A stretch of DNA of 64,000 bases from Trichomonas vaginalis G3 (taxonomy: Eukaryota > Parabasalia > Trichomonadida > Trichomonadidae): assembly GCF_026262505.1 (NCBI RefSeq), contig NC_067208.1:8441962-8505961 (forward strand), given 5' to 3'. Within the stretch, counting starts at the first letter, position 1. Every line of letters begins with the position of its first letter. A program made the translations under genes and the position numbers. Of this stretch, positions 47,480 through 56,280 are shown in pieces. The notes beneath the pieces were generated by a model. It worked only from the letters and a program-made list of their open reading frames with translations. It was not told the origin of the DNA and ran no database searches.

Positions 47480-48132
47480 CATTAATGAACTGTCATGGGC
47501 TTCGCCCTGGTCGCTTCGGTCTGAAAGACCTTCAGGACTCAAAGAGTCCGTTTGCGACTTTATGAAAGGTACACTGCAAACCGTCGAGTTTGGATCAAAT
47601 GCTGTAGTTGGTGCAGGAATATTAATGATATAAGTCATTAAATCATTAAGTGACGTAAATAATGTTGTCGTTTTTGATTTAATTTCTTTAGCATCTGTTA
47701 TATATGGTAATTTATTTCTGTAGTTTCTGAATTAAAGATATTCGCTAAAATGTTTTGTAAACTGTTTTGAAGCAGTATAAACCGTTGAATTCGGAACTCT
47801 TACGATTTCACCATCCTTAATAAAAGGCATTGTACATGTGTAGTGCTTGGGTCAAATCTTTCGGGATTATAATTCAACATATATTCTAACGCTTCATATA
47901 CAGACCTATAAACAGTTGTGTCGTTCTTCATGACAACTTCACCATTTACAATGAATGGCATAGTGCATGGAGTTAAAATAGGGTCAAACTTTTCATAGTC
48001 CTTCCATGTTATGTATTTCTCGGTATTTCCATCAGAAATAACAATATATTTGTCAGTAAGTGTGAGAGAGTATTGACCAAAATATAAACGTTTAGCTCTG
48101 TCAGCTTCATACGCATATGCAGCAATACTCAT
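47480..48132 (-). pseudogene. Repeat (FDP-PCTMPFI) protein, copy 2, broken
   Basis: Counterpart of 18818-19471 with the same repeat motifs and the palindrome module near its end (about 47495-47555). Broken in this copy. Confidence 0.6.
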
Positions 48133-48149
48133 ATTTTAATGAGAATAAA

Positions 48150-48926
48150 ATGTTGTTCTATTTGCAAAGTACAGACCCAAACGAATACGGGACAGTAAAG
48201 CTACAAACAAACTTAGGTCTTCAGAATGAAGCGCTTGCTTTCAGAGTTGTTGACTTCAATACTATCGCTTCATTCGTTATAACAGATGAAACAGATTTCA
48301 TGGAGCTTGAAATAGATGGAAAGAAGCACGAAATAAGATTTCACAATAATGTAGAATATAAGATGGAAACATTAGCTGGAGTGTTAAATGCGCTCATAAA
48401 TACTACAATAAACAAGGAGAACGAAGAAAACTTAATGAATGTTAAACTTATTGCAGGAGTTTTGAAGTTCAGTTATGCGAAGGAGTTTAAGATAACACGA
48501 ATGAGTCATAGAGTTCAATTGCTTCTGGGAGCATACCATATGACATGTCCTTTGAAAAGTGTTGACAAAACGATTGAGATGAAATCTGTTCCATACGTAT
48601 GTTATGGTAATTGTTTATACGTTGAGTCAAAAATAGCTAATGTCACAGGTATTTCAGGAGTTAATAGTAAAGGTTCAGTAGAATATAAATCCTTCTGTTA
48701 TGCAGTCAATTCAATGTTCATTCCAAACGTTCCTGTCATAGCAACTCATTTAGGTAAATGGGTTCGCATTAGTCCTCATAATTTGAAAGACATGCAATTC
48801 AGACTTGTTGACTTTCAAGGAGAGCCTGTAGAACTGAAGGCACCAGTGCGAATGACTGTTGAAGTTGACTTTTTAGAAAATATTAAATGCAACAGCTTAC
48901 AAGAGAACTCAGAGCTAAAAATATAA
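48150..48926 (+). CDS. Putative minor capsid (penton-like) protein
   Basis: About 258 residues from the ATG of MLFYLQSTDPNEYG; an in-frame ATG 33 bases earlier would overlap the opposite gene's start and is less likely. The protein is beta-rich throughout, with a basic middle (EFKITRMSHRVQLLLGAYHM) and a C-terminal region ISPHNLKDMQFRLVDFQGEP that ends in strands VRMTVEVDF. The order 'L-x-D-x-x-F-x-x-x-D-x-x-G-x-P-V-x-L' followed by a last strand is seen in virion proteins of Polinton-like viruses. A penton role would complement the capsid protein, but another structural role is possible. Confidence 0.55.
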   Translation: MLFYLQSTDPNEYGTVKLQTNLGLQNEALAFRVVDFNTIASFVITDETDFMELEIDGKKHEIRFHNNVEYKMETLAGVLNALINTTINKENEENLMNVKLIAGVLKFSYAKEFKITRMSHRVQLLLGAYHMTCPLKSVDKTIEMKSVPYVCYGNCLYVESKIANVTGISGVNSKGSVEYKSFCYAVNSMFIPNVPVIATHLGKWVRISPHNLKDMQFRLVDFQGEPVELKAPVRMTVEVDFLENIKCNSLQENSELKI

Positions 48927-49156
48927 AGTATGAATGTTATGTATTAGGTCATGAACTTTGGTTATTGCTGTTTGATGAAACAAATGAGTTAGTTATGTCA
49001 GTCAAGAGAACAGAAAAAGGCGTCAAAGGCGCCGAGCGCAAAGCGCTATATTGTGTTAGTGAAAACTGCACCAAGTCAATAAGATTAGGTTTGCATTATG
49101 AAGATGAGTTCGATACTGTTGAAGAAGTTTTGGATAGATATTACAAATTGCTTTAA
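48887..49156 (+). CDS. 89-residue protein, copy 2
   Basis: Same protein as 20220-20489, with the same 40-base overlap with the upstream gene and the same internal palindrome module (about 49019-49050). Confidence 0.55.
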   Translation: MQQLTRELRAKNIKYECYVLGHELWLLLFDETNELVMSVKRTEKGVKGAERKALYCVSENCTKSIRLGLHYEDEFDTVEEVLDRYYKLL

Positions 49157-49767
49157 TTTACTAAAACATATTTCAAACAAAGCTTATATTCTGTTGAAAG
49201 TTTTGTATACTCGTTCGAATATTTATACTTAAACTCAACTCCTGTAGTTCCTGGTGTTTCAATGATGCGGATGTTACCTATTTTCATGAATGGTGGCGTT
49301 TGACCACAGCATTCGATTTCAGGGTCGAGATAGTCAATGACACATTGTTTCCCTGTTATTCGTGATATAACATTTTCAAGGTCCTCCTTTGTTAGAATTA
49401 TTTGGTTCTTGCTTATAAGATTTGTCAAAAGCTTCTTATCGTCTTTGAGTAAAATTGTTTGGTATAACTGAAGAAGGTAATGGTCTACGTTATCTGAAGG
49501 ATTTGTTTGAACATTTGTGTAAGGGTTGTCGTTGGCTTCTCTTGAAAGAATTTGGTCCAGTGGTGGATACTCTAACTTAACATCTGATGTAGCGTTAGCG
49601 TTTGAAGCTGAGTTTAAATTCACGGATTTCAGTTCTGGTTCTTTTTCTTTCAAACACTCTGAACTATAGTTCTTTATGACAATATTGTTTGTCGTTCGTG
49701 AGTCAACATTTGATGTTGGTTCAATTGGAACATTAACGGCACCAGCTAAGATGGATTTGCTTCTCAT
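49153..49767 (-). CDS. 204-residue protein, copy 2
   Basis: One residue different from 20486-21100 by eye (NVQTN for NIQTN). Disordered first half, folded second half; unrecognised. Confidence 0.6.
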   Translation of the reverse strand: MRSKSILAGAVNVPIEPTSNVDSRTTNNIVIKNYSSECLKEKEPELKSVNLNSASNANATSDVKLEYPPLDQILSREANDNPYTNVQTNPSDNVDHYLLQLYQTILLKDDKKLLTNLISKNQIILTKEDLENVISRITGKQCVIDYLDPEIECCGQTPPFMKIGNIRIIETPGTTGVEFKYKYSNEYTKLSTEYKLCLKYVLVN

Positions 49768-49792
49768 TTCATATAGAATAAAAACCTTTTAT

Positions 49793-50193
49793 ATGTATGA
49801 AATGAACAATATACTCGACAAGGGTTTGAATGTAAAGCTAACGAATGAAAATATTGTTGAATTCACTGAGACAGGAGCTGTGTATAAAGATGTAGAACTA
49901 CTGAACAAAAGAGCTAAGGGAAGAAGCAGGAACATGAACAAAGGGTGGAAGCCTATAAAAATTTATGTCAATGATGGCTCAGGAGGTTCAAACATAAAGT
50001 ATGCAGAAAGTTATAGAGTTTATGCTCTCAAAGGTGAAAAGCCTTCATTTAAGAACAGCTATTCTAACGCATATCCTCAAAAGCTAACGGATGGGAAGTG
50101 GATGATATGAATGACAGCAAAAATATTAACAGAAATGGCGACAGAGATGCATGGAATTTGTTTACCATCAGTCAATTGAAGGTTAAACTTTAA
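49793..50193 (+). pseudogene. 133-residue-type protein, copy 2, broken
   Basis: Counterpart of 21126-21527, same start motif. Broken in this copy. Confidence 0.5.
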
Positions 50194-51073
50194 AACAATG
50201 TTGGTCGTTCCCATGGAATATTTTTGACTTTAATGGTATTAGTCATGATATGAATCTCAAGGTATGAACGAGGAGAGATGAGAGACTTATATGCTTCCCA
50301 AATTTCTTCAAAAGGTAATGTTATACCTGACTGTTTCCAAATGAGTTCAATATCATAACGTGAGAAACCTTGAAAGATAACGAAGTCAGTTATGAGACGT
50401 TTTATGTTTAAAGCAAGAAACGCCATGTTTGCATAAGTATTGCTACAGTTAAGTGGTAATGTCTGACTTTAGTAATGATGTTAGCTAATGGTGAGTGGCT
50501 TTGACACTAAACCTTTTCCGGCGAAGTCGTCGCAAACGAGCAGAGTGTTTGAAGGATATTTTTTGAAGGGGTATTTTGAAAGTTTTGATAGAATGTAGTT
50601 TGTAAGTCGTTTCATATCGTAAACTCCTGAGTATTGACGTAAGTGGTGTTTGTCAATAATTCTTTCCATCTCTTCTGAAGTCTTTTGCATTCCTGACTGT
50701 ATAAATTCAACGATGGCATAATATTTCCTCTTACGTCGAATGTAACGTTGAAGAAATTCAATGAGTTCACTGTCTGGAACTTTAACGACAGAGGCTTGAA
50801 CTTTTGACATAAATGTTTTCGCTGTTGAGTCCATAGAGTCTGAAGTTGCTGATATAATGATTTGGTCATAATATGAGTCTTTCCTAAACGCTCTGTTATG
50901 AGTATATGACGAATGAGGTTAAATGTCTTACCTGAACCCATCTTTCCACAATAGAAATAAACACCATTTGAACAGAACTCATAGTCCTTACTGAAAGGAA
51001 GAATGAGAGAAGAGTTAAGTTTGTCTGTAGTTTCATTCATGTCTTCATCTACGTCATGTATTAAATGCTTCAT
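50190..51073 (-). pseudogene. Genome-packaging ATPase (A32/FtsK-HerA type), copy 2, broken
   Basis: Starts MKHLIHDVDEDMNETTDK; the Walker A (YCGKMGSGKTFNLIRHIL) is clear, with a Walker B-like LLVCDDFAG and the C-terminal IKRLITDFVIFQGFSRYD. Divergent from the GIW-family gene. Broken in this copy. Confidence 0.8.
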
Positions 51074-51089
51074 TTTATCTCCATTAAAA

Positions 51090-51969
51090 ATGCAAGTCAG
51101 AAATATTCAGAACATAGCACCGAGTCTAACTGACAAGAGTATAAAGATATACTATGAACACGTTATGATGAAACCTACCAAAATTCAAGAAAGTCAGTAT
51201 ACTTATGAATATCCAAGACACTGGGTAGAGTATGTAGGAGGTGAGAAAGCTATTGAAATCAGACAGGTTCGAAGTATTCCAGCAGGAAGAACAATATTAT
51301 TGAAGAACTTTAATGTTTTGAGTATAATGATGAAACAAAGAAGCAAGATAGTTTTCCTGTTGCTGTGTATGTGAACCTAGACACAGGAGATGACATGAAA
51401 GTTTTTAACACAAAGCTTCAAACGGTAGTGAGAGAACAACTGACTGCGGAAGGCATCCATTACCTTCAGAAGTTACCATAGCATATAATTTTGAAACAAA
51501 CTCAATAGATTTTAAAGTCATCTCTGCAAAGAAGTCAGGTTTTACATTTAATGAAGCAGATGTATATTCGAATGAAAACTTCAAAGCTATTGCATGGTTA
51601 GATAATGACGATTGCTTTAAGAAAATATTTAAATTCAGTGACTCAACGATGTCAATAGATGACCTTCGTGGAATGTTACCATCGACGTTTACAGTAGAAG
51701 GTTCAGCAGGATTGCTTACAAGATTGTCAATTGGTGGTATTTGGTCTCGTGAGAACATTGTTATAAAATCCAGTATAAGTGAATTTGCTGAAGAATCTAT
51801 ATTATGTCTTTCAAACTACATGTATTCGCCGCCGAAGCATTATAGTATAACAAACTTTGTCAGTAAGTTTAACATAAGACTTGTCGAACCTTCTTCAATG
51901 AAAGATGTTGTGCTACCTAAAGATGGAAAGGATGGACTCATTATTGAGATGATTTTAATAGCATATTAA
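51090..51969 (+). pseudogene. Virion-type protein 2 (GIW-motif family), copy 2, broken
   Basis: Counterpart of 22422-23305, with GIWSRENIVIKSS and LPKDGKDGLIIE. Broken in this copy. Confidence 0.6.
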
Positions 51970-52193
51970 ATGAGCTTGTTCTTGAAGGTCATTCATGATG
52001 AAATAACTGTTGTAGAAGATGTTAGCAATTGTTCAGACATTTTGAAGCGAATAGATGAGATAAGAAAGAAGTTAGATAGACCGCAAAGCGGTGAGGGCGA
52101 AGCCGTGAGAATGTTTATGTTTCATTGACTTTCTCCAGTAACGAGAACTTTTATGAGATAATATTGAAGAGAGATGATTTTAATATGGTGTAA
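51970..52193 (+). pseudogene. 65-residue-type small gene carrying a palindrome module, copy 2
   Basis: As in copy 1, with the module at about 52077-52110 (gaccgcaaagcggtgagggc). Broken. Confidence 0.55.
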
Positions 52194-52709
52194 ATGGTAG
52201 CTTGGGCAGCTTTAGGCGCAATGGGAACAAAAGCATTAGCATTTGGAGCAAAAGCACTTGGAGCTTATGACGCAGTAAATAAAATGAGTGGAGGAAGGGT
52301 TTCGAAGACATTAGATGCAAATAAAGGGAAGATTGGAGGCTGGGTTGCAAAGAAGTTAAGATTAAATAAAATAGGGCTCATAAATAAAGCATCCAATTTG
52401 GTTGCGACTGAGTCAGAAAATGCTTTAGGAAAGGACGATGAGTTTGCAAAACACGCAAAAGACTTTAATGACCAGATGAAAGGTGAAACAATGCATTTAA
52501 ATAGAGTCGATGGAACTCTTCCTCCACCAGTAGTTCTTCCGTATGGTCCCTATGGAATGTATGGAAACCCTTACGAAAGACCATTTGACCCATTGACTGG
52601 TGGAAGTAACTGGTATCATTACGGACGAAGAAGAAAGACAGTCAAGTTGGAGACAGACGTGAAGAAAGCAACTAAAAAGAAACCAAGGAAGAGAGTTATA
52701 AAGCAATGA
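52194..52709 (+). CDS. 171-residue protein, hydrophobic start and basic tail, copy 2
   Basis: Identical in translation to 23526-24041. Its last codons enter the terminal repeat. Confidence 0.65.
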   Translation: MVAWAALGAMGTKALAFGAKALGAYDAVNKMSGGRVSKTLDANKGKIGGWVAKKLRLNKIGLINKASNLVATESENALGKDDEFAKHAKDFNDQMKGETMHLNRVDGTLPPPVVLPYGPYGMYGNPYERPFDPLTGGSNWYHYGRRRKTVKLETDVKKATKKKPRKRVIKQ

Positions 52710-53377
52710 ATTCATGAGGTGAAAAAAGAGGTGAAAAAAGAGGTGAGATTTCACCACTTCACCTAAATTTATTTTTGCGCTATGTTTTCATACGTGTGAG
52801 GGTGGTGATATCATTAATTTTAAGTTTATTTTTAAATAATTTTTTATTTTATTTTGGATGTAAATGACAGAACAAAAGCAACTCATTCGAATTCCACAGT
52901 ATAACAAACATACATTTAAACATTTATTCTTCCTTCCTGAGCATAACATGTTCTTTCAAATACATCCGAGACCAGTTGACTTTTCATTGACTGTGTATAA
53001 AGATAGAAATAGTTATATCATTAAACCATACGATGACGAAGGTAAGTTATGTAAATTGTACGTTAAGAAGTTAGAGAAAGTTTATGGCTTCAAGTATGAC
53101 TACAATAGGGTTAACACTGATGATGAAGATATTGAGGAAAATTTATGAGAACATTAGTGAAGTCGTTAGTGAGAACGATAGTGAGAACGTTTATTTTTAC
53201 ATTAGTGAGTTCGTTAGTGAAGTGAAGTGGGTGGCGGTTTTGTAAATATTTAAGGTTAAGTTAGTTTTTGCGTTCATGTTGTAAAATATACGTTAACGGT
53301 TTTGTAAAGTGTCAAATTCACAAGTATTGGGTAATGTGGAACGCAGTGCCACCATACACGACTTAACCATACTAACT
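52685..53377. repeat. Right terminal inverted repeat, Polinton copy 2
   Basis: Complement of 32086-32779, apparently without mismatch in the stretches compared. Confidence 0.9.
52864..53148 (+). CDS. 94-residue terminal-repeat protein, right copy
   Basis: Same protein as in the other four repeat copies; preceded by ttttattttggatgtaa. Confidence 0.8.
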   Translation: MTEQKQLIRIPQYNKHTFKHLFFLPEHNMFFQIHPRPVDFSLTVYKDRNSYIIKPYDDEGKLCKLYVKKLEKVYGFKYDYNRVNTDDEDIEENL

Positions 53378-53382
53378 CACGA
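53378..53382. repeat. Target-site duplication of Polinton copy 2, right (cacga)
   Basis: Direct copy of 32081-32085. Confidence 0.85.
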
Positions 53383-53406
53383 TAACGAACATTCCTCGCT
53401 AAATTG

Positions 53407-54174
53407 CTGAGAAACTTTGAGGAAATGTCGAACAATTTCCTCAAAGTTTCTCAGATTTATATAGATCACTAGAGTCCCCTAGGCACTGATTCTGGTTCAG
53501 TACCTAGGAGGCTCTAGTTCTCTAACGAACTGATAAAATGTTTTTAAATTTTTGGATATTGCTACCTGTGAAGCACTGACTTCAAGTCAGTACCTCACAG
53601 GTAGCAATTACATTGAAAGATGGGAGAAACTTTGTCCGAATGTTAAACTATTCGGACAAAGTTTCTCCCATTTGTAGTGGAGATGGAAGGCTTTGAGGTA
53701 TATTATATTAATATATACCCCAAAGTCTTCCATCTCCACTTGAAAGTTCCAAAACTTTGGGTTAATAGTTTGCAATTAACCCAAAGTTTTGGAACTTTCT
53801 AGAAGGAATTGCAGGGTAAGAGGTACATATTCATACTATGTACCTCTTACCCTCCAATTCCTTCCTTAACATAAACAAATTTGGAGTTAATTGTTTGCAA
53901 TTAACTCCGGGTTTGTTGACCTCCAAATGAAAATGAAAGGGTAAGAGGTATATAGTGACCCTATATGCCTCTTACCCTTTCATTCTCATTAATTATGGGA
54001 GAAACTTTGGCCGAATGTTAAATTATTCGACCAAAGTTTCTCCCATTTTTTGAAGGGATTGGAGGCTATGAGATACTGATGCAATGTCAGTACCTCATGG
54101 CCTCCAATTCCATCCTGAAACTGATCAAAGTGGACCTTACATGCATTTGAAATTTGCCATGTAAAGTCCACTTT
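53407..54174. repeat. Hairpin array 2: twelve tandem long hairpins
   Basis: Back-to-back inverted repeats at 53407-53454, 53468-53518, 53559-53607, 53620-53671, 53676-53740, 53742-53799, 53802-53864, 53875-53916, 53926-53990, 53995-54046, 54053-54115 and 54127-54174. Stems are about 17-28 bp, many nearly perfect; loops are 3-15 bases; spacers are mostly 2-15 bases. Several units are related: the fourth and tenth both carry gggagaaacttt-g-ccgaat; the seventh and ninth carry gggtaagaggta; the sixth and eighth carry gttaat-gtttgcaattaac; the second, third and eleventh share an actga...tcagtacct core. The order of related units is close to mirror-symmetric about the seventh. Confidence 0.9.
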
Positions 54175-54738
54175 TTGAGAGAGAGGATTTGACTGCGTCA
54201 AATTCTCTTTTTCGTTTACGAGAATTTCAACTTGGAATTCGCAAGGAGTTGTGCGAAAAACCCAGCCAACATTTTCGGCTCCGTACTCGTCAGCTAGTTC
54301 ATCCTCGTCATAGCTGTACGAGTACGGAGTGAAGTTTATGGCTGCACGGGCAAATTGAATTTGAATTGGGCTGCGTAAGGTAGGAAGCAACTGGTTGAAG
54401 AGTCGTTCTTGAAGTACTCTTACAAGAGTGGGACAATAGCAGACAAGTTCGTCTGCATATTGAATTGAATTCGAACAAATTTGTTCGAATTGGACTGTCG
54501 CCGAAACTAGTTGACCAAGAGCTGTAGAATACTCTGAGGTCTGTTCTATACTTTCTTCTATAGAAGAAGCCATGTATTCATCAGCTTTTGACTGCAATTG
54601 TTGGCGCAATTGGAAGTTAGATTGCTCGGGGTCAAAGCGAGTCTTTGGAGTGTCATCTGGGACTGGGAGTGACCGTGGAGGATGACAATCCTCTTCCTGG
54701 ATAGTTGAATCGGAATCGCTACTGTCTTGGTATGACAT
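53989..54738 (-). CDS. Gene B: acidic, Ser-rich protein beside the hairpin array
   Basis: About 249 residues from the ATG of MSYQDSSDSDS, chosen because an initiator TCATTTTAGCTCA lies just before it; the frame is open 25 codons upstream. The first 50 residues are acidic and Ser/Pro-rich (probably disordered). A helical section follows (QLRQQLQSKADEYMASSIEE, LVCYCPTLVRVLQERLFNQL), then an aromatic, acidic part YSYSYDEDELADEYGAENVG. The final 60 or so codons run through the last hairpins of the array, so the true protein end may have been reshaped by them. No family recognised. Confidence 0.55.
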   Translation of the reverse strand: MSYQDSSDSDSTIQEEDCHPPRSLPVPDDTPKTRFDPEQSNFQLRQQLQSKADEYMASSIEESIEQTSEYSTALGQLVSATVQFEQICSNSIQYADELVCYCPTLVRVLQERLFNQLLPTLRSPIQIQFARAAINFTPYSYSYDEDELADEYGAENVGWVFRTTPCEFQVEILVNEKENLTQSNPLSQKVDFTWQISNACKVHFDQFQDGIGGHEVLTLHQYLIASNPFKKWEKLWSNNLTFGQSFSHN

Positions 54739-54752
54739 TGAGCTAAAATGAA
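54738..54752 (-). promoter_or_regulatory. Trichomonad initiator of gene B
   Basis: Minus-strand TTCATTTTAGCTCA ends directly before the ATG; matches TCA(+1)Py(T/A), leader about 12 bases. Confidence 0.6.
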
Positions 54753-54797
54753 GTGAAAAAACCGACCACTTTATTTTTTCAAATAAGAGTTTAAAAT

Positions 54798-54977
54798 AAA
54801 CGGTTTTTACCAACGGAGACCCCCTCTATTTTTTTATTTTATTTAATAGTTACCGTTGGCAAACCGTTCCATCTCAAATATTGAATGAACTATAAACGTT
54901 TTTTGTTTTCTATATATACTTTTTTGTCCAACGGTAAAACTTTTTACACAACGGTTTTTGAGAGTCGTCGCCGTTGA
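54798..54977. promoter_or_regulatory. Divergent promoter region with seven Myb-like AACGG sites
   Basis: AACGG or its complement CCGTT occurs at about 54799, 54812, 54853, 54863, 54930, 54950 and 54971, mostly in the form (c/a)aacggt or accgttgg. YAACGG is the core of Myb-type sites, and trichomonads have many Myb regulators. The region lies between divergent genes B and C. The remaining 54978-55205 shows no gene. Confidence 0.5.
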
Positions 54978-55205
54978 CTTTTTTGTAGAGCACTCAAAAT
55001 AGTATAACTTTGTCCGGACAAGTAAGGGTCTATCGTCGCTACAGGAAAAGTTACAGGCGTTCCAAGGAAGTATACTTTGAGAAGCCTTTTCTCCCTTATA
55101 GAATGAGATCGGACGGTTATTTTACAAAACTGACAACACGTTGACCGAGTAGTTTTTTGTGCTGAACAAAAAGTGTCATATAAACATCTGTCAAAAACCG
55201 CTTTT

Positions 55206-55219
55206 TAACTTCACTTAAA
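55206..55219 (+). promoter_or_regulatory. Trichomonad initiator of gene C
   Basis: TTCACTTAAA before the ATG at 55220 fits TCA(+1)CTT, with a leader of about 8 bases. Confidence 0.6.
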
Positions 55220-55566
55220 ATGCCACGTAAGCTACGTAAGAATATACGTAAGAGGAAGGGAGCATTGAAACATCCAATAGTAAAACTGACACCACAACAA
55301 CAGTTGCAACAACAAATGATGAATGACCCCACTATGTTGCAACAAATGTCAAGCAACCCTATGCTTTTAAGCCGAGTTATTGGTGCACAGAGTGGAGGTT
55401 TAAGAGCGGCACTTTTAGCGAAAATGGCAGGCTATGGTGGAGCTGCAGACGGAACAGCTTATAACCCTCAAAGTCAAATGAATTTGAGTTCACTCAAAAA
55501 TCAAATAACAGATGTCAAAAAGTCAAACATAGACATACAGAAACAAATAAGTGAAAACGAAAAGAA
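55220..55566 (+). CDS. Gene C: basic, Gln/Met-rich protein interrupted by Polinton copy 3
   Basis: At least 115 residues before the Polinton. Starts MPRKLRKNIRKRKGALKHPI, strongly basic, then a Gln/Met-rich part (QQQLQQQMMNDPTMLQQMSS), a small-residue helix (GGLRAALLAKMAGYGGAAD) and a coiled-coil-like LKNQITDVKKSNIDIQKQIS. Polinton copy 3 begins within the gene, so the frame then runs on 18 codons into the terminal repeat and stops at 55621; the original end is lost from view. A nucleic-acid-binding role is suggested by the start only. It diverges from gene B across the AACGG promoter. Confidence 0.6.
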
Positions 55567-56280
55567 GTTAGTATGGCTAAGTCGTGTACTGAGGCACTGC
55601 GCGCCTCCGTACACCACTTAACCTTAAATATTTACAAAACCATTAACATATATTTTTACAACACAAACGACAACACTAACTTAACATTAACGTATATTTT
55701 ACAACACAAACGACAACACTAACTTAACCTTAAATATTTACAAAACCGCCAACCACTTCACCTCACTAATGTTTTCACAAACGACTTCACTACTGTAAAA
55801 ATAAACGTTCTCACTATCGTTCTCACTAACGACTTCACTAATGTTCTCATAAATTTTCCTCAATATCTTCATCATCAGTGTTAACCCTATTGTAGTCATA
55901 CTTGAAGCCATAAACTTTCTCTAACTTCTTAACGTACAATTTACATAACTTACCTTCGTCATCGTATGGTTTAATGATATAACTATTTCTATCTTTATAA
56001 ACAGTCAATGAAAAGTCAACTGGTCTCGGATGTATTTGAAAGAACATGTTATGCTCAGGAAGGAAGAATAAATGTTTAAATGTATGTTTGTTATACTGTG
56101 GAATTCGAATGAGTTGCTTTTGTTCTGTCATTTATATAAAAATAAACGTTCTCGCTAAATAATAAAATAAACTTAAAAATAAACGTTGTCAGAGGTGAAA
56201 AATAAATTTAGGTGAAGTGGTGAGATCTCACCTCTTTTTTCACCTGTTTTTTCACCATGTTGAATTCATTGCTTTATAAC
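55567..56280. repeat. Terminal inverted repeat of Polinton copy 3
   Basis: Homologous to the other repeats but with a duplicated block of about 55-60 bp (aacgtatattttacaacaca... near 55635-55735). The outermost 55 bp can fold: gtgtactgaggc pairs with gcctccgtacac. Confidence 0.8.
55847..56131 (-). CDS. 94-residue terminal-repeat protein, copy 3
   Basis: Same protein as in the other four repeat copies, despite the decay of most of this element. Confidence 0.8.
   Translation of the reverse strand: MTEQKQLIRIPQYNKHTFKHLFFLPEHNMFFQIHPRPVDFSLTVYKDRNSYIIKPYDDEGKLCKLYVKKLEKVYGFKYDYNRVNTDDEDIEENL

Larger units (their letters stand above)
32086..53377. mobile_element. Maverick/Polinton copy 2 with primase-helicase block
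   Basis: A 21.3-kb element with inverted repeats of about 694 bp and a 5-bp target duplication. It is in the same orientation as copy 1 and nearly identical to it over the capsid block and the right half. The polymerase block of copy 1 is absent; HNH and primase-polymerase/helicase genes lie in its place, and a 161-residue gene is extra. It is a young fossil: undamaged ends, but about ten genes are broken, with a little over a dozen breaks overall. Confidence 0.95.

Noticed and set aside
53407-54174. CRISPR array
   Set aside because: Units are hairpins of differing sequence with no constant repeat and no spacers; the host is eukaryotic.
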